From Leptolinea sp. UBA1437 (GTDB lineage: Bacteria > Chloroflexota > Anaerolineae > Anaerolineales > Anaerolineaceae): a stretch of DNA of 7,782 nucleotides. The stretch is from the NCBI GenBank assembly GCA_002329625.1, contig DCTP01000107.1:1-7782 (forward strand). Direction: 5' to 3'. Of the stretch, positions 1-5,150 are shown piece by piece. The notes below the pieces were generated by a model that saw only the letters and a list, made by a program, of their open reading frames with translations, did not search any database and was not told the DNA's origin. Made by a program: the position numbers and the translations under genes. Position 1 is the first letter of the stretch; every line of letters starts with the position of its first letter.

Positions 1-203
1 TGCATCGGTTGATCCAAGCCATAAGATACCCGCATCGCATTTAATTGCTCGGCATCCAGCGATGAGCCGGAACCGGCTAGGATGGCGGAATAAGTGGTCA
101 TAAAATCGCCGGGAGGCGCCTGAATTAAAGCGAATATTATGACCGAAAATATAAGCAACAAAAATGGTATTAAAAGGAGTCTCTTCGCTAAAAATTTTCC
201 CAT
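1..203 (-). CDS. ABC transporter permease, DppB/OppB type (N-terminal part only)
   Basis: This is the first 67 or so residues of an inner-membrane permease for a peptide/oligosaccharide-type ABC importer; the rest lies left of base 1. Translating the minus strand gives a basic start (MGKFLAKRLLL), one hydrophobic helix at about residues 8-28, then LIQAPPGDF. It continues into an Ala/Ser/Gly-rich stretch and a region ending in RVSYGLDQP. The helix-QAPPGD order and the YGLDQP motif are typical of DppB-like permease N-termini. Two in-frame ATGs are adjacent (201-203 and 204-206). A GGAG at 210-213 sits 6 nt from the inner ATG and 3 nt from the outer one, so the inner ATG is preferred. The gene follows the solute-binding protein on the same strand after about 155 bp, so it should form the channel for that protein. 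A second permease and ATPases would be expected further left. Confidence 0.85.
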   Translation of the reverse strand, partial: MGKFLAKRLLLIPFLLLIFSVIIFALIQAPPGDFMTTYSAILAGSGSSLDAEQLNAMRVSYGLDQPM

Positions 204-313
204 CATTTACTCCATTCAAAAAAACACATAAAAATTTTGAGTCTTATGATTTTCTTTATGGAAATCAATTACTCGAACATTCCAATAAAAAGAATAATAA
301 AGTTCAAAATTGC

Positions 314-346
314 CGGTCGGGCAATATTGCAATAATTGCCCGACCG
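314..346 (-). terminator. Stem-loop between solute-binding protein and permease genes
   Basis: A perfect 12-bp inverted repeat (arms 314-325 and 335-346, CGGTCGGGCAAT and its complement) encloses a 9-nt loop. It begins 12 nt after the solute-binding protein stop codon. Read on the minus strand, the 3' side is followed by GGCAATTTTG, which is not a strong U tract. A leaky terminator or an mRNA-stabilising hairpin is therefore more likely than a full stop. Such a structure would let the binding protein be made in excess over the permease, a known pattern in binding-protein-dependent transporters. The hairpin is seen directly; its role is inferred. Confidence 0.6.
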
Positions 347-358
347 TAATCATTTGTA

Positions 359-2287
359 TTACTTGGCAAAATAGAATTGTTCGGTCCGAGCGTTTCCGGG
401 GGTTCGGAGCGGCCAATCGTTACCGAGTTCGTTGGAAGCGGGAACGTTCTTTAGGTTGACATTAATAACCGCCACACCTTGAACAAGAGGCGTTAAGCCT
501 GCGATTCCGATTTCATAGCAACCTTCCGCCCAAATTCGGAATAGTTCCTTGCCGAGTTCAGCCTGTTTATCGGGGCTTACTCTCTTGGCAGTGTCGATAA
601 TTTCCATAATCCGTTTGAAATCGGCATTGGGTTCATAACCTTCTTTTCCACCGGAATTAATCCACGTACGAGCACCCGTGGCAACACAAATACCCGGGCT
701 GGTCCGAGGATCGAATTTTGGTGCACCGGTGAAGGGGAATCCGGTAGTGTCTTCATTCCAGATTTCGGTCATGAGTTCGTTGGAATCGCGTTTTGCGAAA
801 TGGTTGGTTCGTTCATTTTCAACCACAACACCGTCGATTCCGATTCCGCGCCAATCTTCAGAGATCATTTGTGCAATATCTCCCCAGTTTGCGAATTGCG
901 GTACATATGCAATCTCGATCATACAGCGGCTTCCGTCGGGCATTAATCTGAATCCTTCGGAATCTCGTTTTGTCATTCCCAAACCATCCAAAATTTCATT
1001 GGCTTTTGCCTGATCAAATTCGGTGTACTTATAAGCATATTCATCTCCCGGATAATACGGTGAAGTGTTCCTTGGGACCGGTTGTCGTGCTTCCCCGACT
1101 CCCAAAAATGCACTTTGAATGATTTCTTCCCGATCGATACCGAGTGACAATGCAACGCGGAAATCATGATTTTGGAATAACTTCATATAATCCGGATCTT
1201 TGTCATAATAATAATTGACCGATAAAGCAGCATCGACGCCACCGAAAGTCGGCCATAAGCGAACTTCATATTTTCCGGTTTTTTCAGCTTGTTCGACCAA
1301 GGCAGGGTAATTCTGCATTACAACATGGCGATCTTGCATATCCAATTCACCTTGGATGACAGCCATGTTTAGAGCATCTGTACTTTGATAAGTCACAAAA
1401 TTGATTTGGTCGATATAAGGGAGTTGATTCCCCTCCGTGTCAACGATCGGATAGTACGGGTTGCGAACTAATGTGTAAATCGGATCATTAATCGTGGTAA
1501 CCGACATCCATGCTGCCATTACAGGTCTTTCCGGATTGCGGAAAGGCGCTTGTTTATTCTCAAAAAGCTGTTTCCAGTTTTCAAAAGATTGTTCTTTCGC
1601 CATCTGGTTGAGTTTATCGACATCAGTATATTTTGCATGGAATTGTTTTAAGTAAGCTGACGGCAGGAACATGGGAACCAAATTATCACGGTTATCCATT
1701 GCAGCCACTTCCATCGGGACAGTTGTGATGGGATCCTTAAACGTAAACACAACCGTATAGTCATCCGGTGCGGTTACTTCAACCAACGAGCCGTCATCAT
1801 TGTACAGCCAGGGCAGTTTGGCAGGTGCGAGATCCGGATTCGTATAATAATCATGAAACCAGAACATGATGTCGGCAGAAGTAAACGGTGACCCGTCAGA
1901 CCATTTTGCGCCCTTCAACATATTAAATGTCCAGACTGTGTAGTCTTCATTGGGTTCCAATGATTTGATCAGATGAGGATAAGTTGAGTTTCCATCCTGA
2001 CTGAACCGAACCAGTGAGTCATAAACCCAACGAACATAACTGTTGTGGTCATTTGGTCCGGTGATTCCTCGTCGAAGCGTACCACCGTAAACACCGATCG
2101 ATTCCAATGGTTGTTCGACAAGCGGCTCTTCTGGGAGCCGTTCTGCAACCGGGGGCAATTCGCCGGCTGCGACTTTATCAGCCAGCATCGGCGCTTCATG
2201 ATAATCGGCAGCCGAAACAGCACCGGCGATTAGGAACATCGTTGCAAAAACTAAGATGATCCCTAATATTGATATTCTTCTTGACAT
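359..2287 (-). CDS. ABC transporter substrate-binding protein, family 5 (SBP_bac_5)
   Basis: This 642-aa exported protein captures a ligand outside the membrane and delivers it to a Dpp/Opp-type permease. Residues 1-26 are a Sec signal peptide: basic MSRR, a hydrophobic core, then AVSA, with predicted cleavage before ADYHEAP. There is no lipobox Cys, so it should be free rather than a lipoprotein. The family-5 signature lies at about 117-144 (TVWTFNMLKGAKWSDG, then SPFTSADIMFWF), and the fold fills most of the remainder. The stretch RNPYYPIVDTEGNQLPYID in the middle and the ending TPGNARTEQFYF match the long (about 600-650 aa) subfamily seen near carbohydrate genes in thermophiles and Chloroflexota. 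The start is well supported by AGGAGG at 2292-2297, 4 nt from the ATG. It lies between the cupin and permease genes on the same strand. The ligand cannot be read from the sequence; a LacI-family regulator nearby favours an oligosaccharide over a peptide. Confidence 0.93.
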   Translation of the reverse strand: MSRRISILGIILVFATMFLIAGAVSAADYHEAPMLADKVAAGELPPVAERLPEEPLVEQPLESIGVYGGTLRRGITGPNDHNSYVRWVYDSLVRFSQDGNSTYPHLIKSLEPNEDYTVWTFNMLKGAKWSDGSPFTSADIMFWFHDYYTNPDLAPAKLPWLYNDDGSLVEVTAPDDYTVVFTFKDPITTVPMEVAAMDNRDNLVPMFLPSAYLKQFHAKYTDVDKLNQMAKEQSFENWKQLFENKQAPFRNPERPVMAAWMSVTTINDPIYTLVRNPYYPIVDTEGNQLPYIDQINFVTYQSTDALNMAVIQGELDMQDRHVVMQNYPALVEQAEKTGKYEVRLWPTFGGVDAALSVNYYYDKDPDYMKLFQNHDFRVALSLGIDREEIIQSAFLGVGEARQPVPRNTSPYYPGDEYAYKYTEFDQAKANEILDGLGMTKRDSEGFRLMPDGSRCMIEIAYVPQFANWGDIAQMISEDWRGIGIDGVVVENERTNHFAKRDSNELMTEIWNEDTTGFPFTGAPKFDPRTSPGICVATGARTWINSGGKEGYEPNADFKRIMEIIDTAKRVSPDKQAELGKELFRIWAEGCYEIGIAGLTPLVQGVAVINVNLKNVPASNELGNDWPLRTPGNARTEQFYFAK

Positions 2288-2312
2288 TTTTCCTCCTATT
2301 TGGTTTGTTCAT

Positions 2313-2331
2313 TCCGGAATACGATTCCGGA
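2313..2331. promoter_or_regulatory. 19-bp inverted repeat upstream of solute-binding protein gene (candidate operator or hairpin)
   Basis: The sequence TCCGGAATACGATTCCGGA has perfect 8-bp arms around a 3-bp centre. It lies 26 bp upstream of the binding-protein start, just downstream (minus-strand sense) of a TATAAA at 2333-2338. No good -35 box precedes that TATAAA, so a promoter here is doubtful. Size and symmetry fit a dimeric repressor site such as that of the neighbouring LacI-family protein. Equally, the RNA could fold into an intercistronic hairpin. On the plus strand the repeat is followed by ATTTTTA, which resembles an intrinsic terminator, but no plus-strand gene feeds into it. Confidence 0.45.
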
Positions 2332-2371
2332 TTTTTATAGACATCTGATCAAACTCCTGCCCGAATTCTTC

Positions 2372-2827
2372 TCAGCGTCTGTCTTCACGAATTTTGGAAA
2401 AGTCCCATCCGTTGGCAGTTACCATGTTTTTAACATGATCATCCCAGGTCGGTTCGGACGGATCAAACCCATTTGGGAAACAATCAATGCTCAGGTAGCG
2501 AACACCTTCTTTGCTTAAAGCAAAAACCCGATGCCATGTATGAGGCGGGATTTTAATAACCTGTCCGACATTGATTTCGAAATATTCCGGTTCGTCATTC
2601 TGCTGCTTTCTTATTTCAAGTTTACCTTTCCCTTGAATCATGTAAAAAATCTGTTCGGCATCATCATGTTTATGGAGAGGGGGAGCTTCATTTTCATCCA
2701 GGACAACCATAAATACTTCGGCGCAGGTTGACTCCTCTCTGGGGATAATCAAATCATTGATATGAGTCGGAAATCGATAACGAATAATTTTTCCTTCTGA
2801 TTCAAAAACATACTGTTCCTTTGCCAT
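2372..2827 (-). CDS. Small single-domain cupin protein
   Basis: This 151-aa cytoplasmic protein has no signal peptide. It has one conserved beta-barrel cupin domain (cupin_2 type) at about residues 36-116. Motif 1 is HKHDDAEQIFYMIQGKG (His52, His54, with Gln59 at the usual Glu position and Glu58 beside it). Motif 2 is GQVIKIPPHTWH (His99). The three His plus Gln59/Glu58 could hold a divalent metal. Cupins include sugar isomerases, dioxygenases and pure binding proteins, and nothing here fixes the reaction. The tail of about 35 residues (from FPNGFDPSEPTWDD) is outside the core domain. AAAGGA at 2837-2842, 9 nt upstream, supports the ATG. It sits 37 bp after the LacI-family gene and 84 bp before the binding-protein gene on the same strand. 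It is therefore probably co-transcribed and may act on, or sense, the imported compound. Confidence 0.88.
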   Translation of the reverse strand: MAKEQYVFESEGKIIRYRFPTHINDLIIPREESTCAEVFMVVLDENEAPPLHKHDDAEQIFYMIQGKGKLEIRKQQNDEPEYFEINVGQVIKIPPHTWHRVFALSKEGVRYLSIDCFPNGFDPSEPTWDDHVKNMVTANGWDFSKIREDRR

Positions 2828-2864
2828 TTTTTCACGTCCTTTGTTGAATTTATAATGAAATTGA

Positions 2865-3899
2865 TTAGTTCGGGTTAGGTTTCACCGGTCCGGTTGAATA
2901 TCGTAAAGTTAATGGGGCGTCCACTTCGATATATCCGTCGGTCGGATAATATTCGCCCATATTCATTCGATAAATCGCTCTCATGGCAATCGATCCCATT
3001 TTTACTTTAGGCGGAGAAATCGTCGTTAAAGGCGGATAGGTATGTTCGGACATATCAATATTATCCACTCCGATGATTGAAATATCATTCGGCACCTGTA
3101 ATCCTTTCATCCGGATCGCTCTTAATGCACCGACCGCTATCAAGTCATTATAAGCAAGTACGGCTGTTGGACGTTTATCCAGAGAAAGAGAAAGTAATGA
3201 GATCATTGCCTGAAATCCCCCTTCCACATTGGGGAAACTTCCGACACATAAATCAGGATCAAGTTTTAAATTTGCCTGTTCCAAAGCCTTGACAATCCCT
3301 GCCTTTCGCGTTTTCGAAGGATCACTGTTGGACGGACCGGAAAGATAGGCAATTCTTTTATGCCCCAAATCAATTAAATGGGTGGTTGCTTGAAATAAAG
3401 ATTTTTGGAAATCAACAATAATACAGCAGATTTCCGGTTCTTTCACATATCGATTCATCAAAGCGATCGGCATATTCGTATTCTTATGAAAATTAATCAG
3501 CTTATTTTCTGAGATACGCGATGCAGATAAAATCAAACCGTCCAATTTAAAACGCTCAATTGTCTTAATCGCTTCTTCTTCAGATCGAATATCTTCATAA
3601 GTTTCAAATATTTGAACGCCATAATTTAAAATTCTAGCTTCGTCAATAACACCCCGCATAATCACTTGAAAATAGGGATTGGAAAGATCAGTAACCAAAA
3701 GTCCGATGACTTTATTCTTGGTTTGATCGGATTTCACTGCCGAGCTTTTTCTTGGCAACTCCACGCCAAGTTTATTTGCCGCGTTCGTGACCTTTTCTTC
3801 CAATTCCGAACTAACACCGGTGTTTTGATTAACTAAACGTGACACCGTTGCCTGAGAAACTCCCGCTTCTCGTGCGATTTGTTTGAGCGTTATCTTCAT
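2865..3899 (-). CDS. LacI-family transcriptional regulator
   Basis: This 344-aa DNA-binding repressor or activator probably controls the downstream cupin and transporter genes and itself. Residues 5-25 form the N-terminal helix-turn-helix (KQIAREAGVSQATVSRLVN). A linker spans about 40-62, and a periplasmic-binding-like effector domain runs from about 64 to 335, with DLSNPYF at 71-77, LGHKRIAYLSGP at 178-189, and AYNDLIAVGALRA then IIGVDN at 249-280. This is the GalR/LacI layout and the length is normal for it. The linker is unusual: the common Y-x-P-N and A-R-x-L pattern is replaced by VELPRKSSAVK, so the minor-groove Leu appears to be Val. AAAGGA at 3903-3908 lies only 3 nt from the ATG. No alternative Met fits the HTH. 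The effector is probably a sugar or sugar derivative, inferred from the family. Confidence 0.93.
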   Translation of the reverse strand: MKITLKQIAREAGVSQATVSRLVNQNTGVSSELEEKVTNAANKLGVELPRKSSAVKSDQTKNKVIGLLVTDLSNPYFQVIMRGVIDEARILNYGVQIFETYEDIRSEEEAIKTIERFKLDGLILSASRISENKLINFHKNTNMPIALMNRYVKEPEICCIIVDFQKSLFQATTHLIDLGHKRIAYLSGPSNSDPSKTRKAGIVKALEQANLKLDPDLCVGSFPNVEGGFQAMISLLSLSLDKRPTAVLAYNDLIAVGALRAIRMKGLQVPNDISIIGVDNIDMSEHTYPPLTTISPPKVKMGSIAMRAIYRMNMGEYYPTDGYIEVDAPLTLRYSTGPVKPNPN

Positions 3900-3905
3900 T
3901 TTTCC

Positions 3906-3931
3906 TTTGAAATAATTACAGAAATTTCAAA
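3906..3931 (-). promoter_or_regulatory. Inverted repeat in the regulator leader, overlapping its ribosome binding site
   Basis: Arms TTTGAAAT (3906-3913) and ATTTCAAA (3924-3931) are perfect 8-bp complements separated by 10 bp. The arm nearest the gene covers the AAA of the AAAGGA ribosome binding site. If transcription starts near 3941, the repeat is in the 5' leader. It could be an autoregulatory operator just downstream of the start, or an RNA hairpin that masks the ribosome binding site. The stem is AT-rich and so weak as RNA, which makes a DNA-binding site somewhat more likely. Confidence 0.4.
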
Positions 3932-3947
3932 TGTCGTCAATATAAAT

Positions 3948-3975
3948 ATTATAAGAGTTTTGAAGAAAAAACCAA
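3948..3975 (-). promoter_or_regulatory. Putative sigma-70-type promoter of the lacI-family/transporter operon
   Basis: On the minus strand a perfect TATAAT (3948-3953) is preceded, after 16 bp, by TTGGTT (3970-3975, 3 of 6 matches to TTGACA). Transcription would start near 3941, giving a leader of about 40 nt. A weaker alternative, TTGACG with a 17-bp spacer and AATTAT, lies closer to the gene. It would leave almost no leader and would cut into the ribosome binding site. Confidence 0.5.
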
Positions 3976-4052
3976 TCTGAACAAAGTCACAAATGAATTA
4001 TGACAGGTTGGGACTTTTTAGCATTTTTATGAAATATTTACGATAAGAGTGA

Positions 4053-4071
4053 AATTATTTCTGAAATAATT
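4053..4071. repeat. 19-bp AT-rich palindrome downstream of the AEC transporter gene
   Basis: The sequence AATTATTTCTGAAATAATT has perfect 9-bp arms around one central base. It lies 11 bp past the AEC transporter stop codon and about 160 bp upstream of the regulator start. As RNA it would be a weak AU-only stem of about 7 bp with no following U run, so it is a poor terminator. One arm, GAAATAATT, recurs at 3909-3917 inside the regulator leader, which makes a protein-binding site possible. The rest of this 182-bp spacer is AT-rich with no recognisable gene. Confidence 0.35.
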
Positions 4072-4081
4072 AACTGATTTA

Positions 4082-5008
4082 TTAGAATATCGAAGACAAA
4101 ACAATCAGTAGAAACGGAAGCCAAATAACTGAAAAAGCGGTAGTCGCAAAAACGGCTACCGCCGCGAAATCAGAATCCTGGTGATATGTTTTTGCGAAAT
4201 TTACCATTGAAATTCCCGATGGTAAAGCAGCATCAACTACAAGAAACTGCTTCATTTGCCCATCCAAAGGGATCCATAAAACAATGATAAACAGGAGTAA
4301 CGGCATCAGAATCATTTTGATTAATATGACATACAGTACTTGAGAAAAATGGAATTCTTTTGATATTTTAACGGATGCCAGTTGTGCTCCGCATAAAATC
4401 AAAGCCAAAGGTAAAGTAATTTGGTTCGGCAAATTAAAGGATGGCGCTAAGAATTCAGGAATTTTCACCCCAAGTATTCCCAGTATCAAACCGCTTAAAA
4501 TGGCAATAACGTTCGGCTCTTTCAGAAAATTTATGGGATGATGTATATGATTGTTATCTAAAAGAAATGGGACGAGGATCATAAAAATTACCAACGATCC
4601 TCCGAAATCGTAAAGAATCGCAGCCATTATTTCATCGGAACCAAAGAGAAGTGTGGCAAAAGTCAACCCGAAAAAGCCGGTATTCCCAGCAAGGGATGTG
4701 AATTCAAACATCGGGATTCTATCTGGCGAAATATTTGCTTTTTTCACGATCTGTCTGGAAATAAACAACATTGCTATCATCACAATCACATTTAAGAATG
4801 TATAAAGCGGAGCTGAAAGGAAATTTTCCTTATTGATATACGTCACAGCGGACCGAAATAAATAAATCGGGAATAAGATTCGAATCACAAATCGTGAAAG
4901 TTCGGTTGTGGAGGATTCGGTTAAAAAATCTTTCTTTCCGGCGAAAAAACCGACTGCGATGGCGACAAAAAGTGAAAAAGTGGAAGATATTATCTTAAGA
5001 TAAGCCAT
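4082..5008 (-). CDS. AEC-family (auxin efflux carrier-like) transporter
   Basis: This integral membrane permease has 308 aa from the chosen ATG and about 9-10 hydrophobic helices across its whole length. The first half contains GNTGFFGLTFA, the AEC/Mem_trans signature around the first helix break. The second half has ALPSGISMVNFAKTYHQD followed by FAAVAVFATTAFSVIWLPF, matching the second half-repeat motif (usually near PPA-N...A..YG). The length is normal for the family, whose studied bacterial members carry small organic acids such as malate or malonate; the substrate here cannot be told. An in-frame GTG at 5027-5029 would add seven residues. Neither start has a clear Shine-Dalgarno sequence. 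The ATG is preferred because it begins right before the first helix, as in relatives. The gene stands alone: it is divergent from the YfhO-type gene and 182 bp upstream of the regulator operon on the same strand. Read-through into that operon is possible, since no strong terminator follows. Confidence 0.88.
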   Translation of the reverse strand: MAYLKIISSTFSLFVAIAVGFFAGKKDFLTESSTTELSRFVIRILFPIYLFRSAVTYINKENFLSAPLYTFLNVIVMIAMLFISRQIVKKANISPDRIPMFEFTSLAGNTGFFGLTFATLLFGSDEIMAAILYDFGGSLVIFMILVPFLLDNNHIHHPINFLKEPNVIAILSGLILGILGVKIPEFLAPSFNLPNQITLPLALILCGAQLASVKISKEFHFSQVLYVILIKMILMPLLLFIIVLWIPLDGQMKQFLVVDAALPSGISMVNFAKTYHQDSDFAAVAVFATTAFSVIWLPFLLIVLSSIF

Positions 5009-5041
5009 TTCGTGGGAGAATTTTAACACGAATTGCGGTCT

Positions 5042-5070
5042 TTTTACGATTTGCGAATTGCTCCGTAAAA
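5042..5070. repeat. Inverted repeat in the divergent AEC/YfhO spacer
   Basis: Arms TTTTACG (5042-5048) and CGTAAAA (5064-5070) are perfect 7-bp complements separated by 15 bp. A separate direct repeat, CGAATTGC, occurs at 5029-5036 and 5054-5061. Both lie between two divergent genes where a shared regulator could bind. Repeats of this size can also occur by chance in AT-rich spacers, so support is weak. Confidence 0.25.
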
Positions 5071-5094
5071 TGGATTTCTCGGATATTATTAATT

Positions 5095-5121
5095 TTGTGA
5101 TGCTATCAGCCGCATTGTAAT
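5095..5121 (+). promoter_or_regulatory. Weak candidate promoter for the YfhO-family gene
   Basis: TTGTGA (5095-5100, 4 of 6) and TGTAAT (5116-5121, 5 of 6) are spaced by 15 bp, which is shorter than ideal. A start site near 5128 would leave the GTG at 5127 untranscribed and give a 23-nt leader to the ATG at 5151. This weakly supports the ATG as the true start. Confidence 0.3.
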
Positions 5122-5150
5122 AGTTTGTGCCATATGAAAAGAATAAAGAA

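Noticed and set aside
164..416. Short open frames on both strands in the gap between permease and binding protein
   Set aside because: They overlap ends of real genes and the 314-346 hairpin, and their translations look like random AT-rich sequence.
678..1013. 111-codon open frame on the plus strand inside the binding-protein gene
   Set aside because: It is antisense to a strongly supported gene, has no ribosome binding site and shows no recognisable protein features; it is a shadow frame.
3976..3991. CRP-like site TGTGACTTTGTTCAGA (minus strand), centred about 42 bp upstream of the predicted start of the regulator operon
   Set aside because: Half-sites and spacing resemble the enterobacterial TGTGA-N6-TCACA, but the second half is imperfect. 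No CRP homologue is visible, and the organism is probably distant from Proteobacteria, so a chance match is more likely.
3985..4018. AAAGTC...GACTTT inverted repeat followed by TTT, a possible plus-strand terminator
   Set aside because: The arms are only 6 bp with a loop over 20 nt, and no plus-strand gene lies upstream of it.
3900..4081. Possible small RNA or riboswitch in the spacer upstream of the regulator
   Set aside because: Only AT-rich short repeats are present; no conserved riboswitch core or stable multi-stem fold could be recognised by eye.
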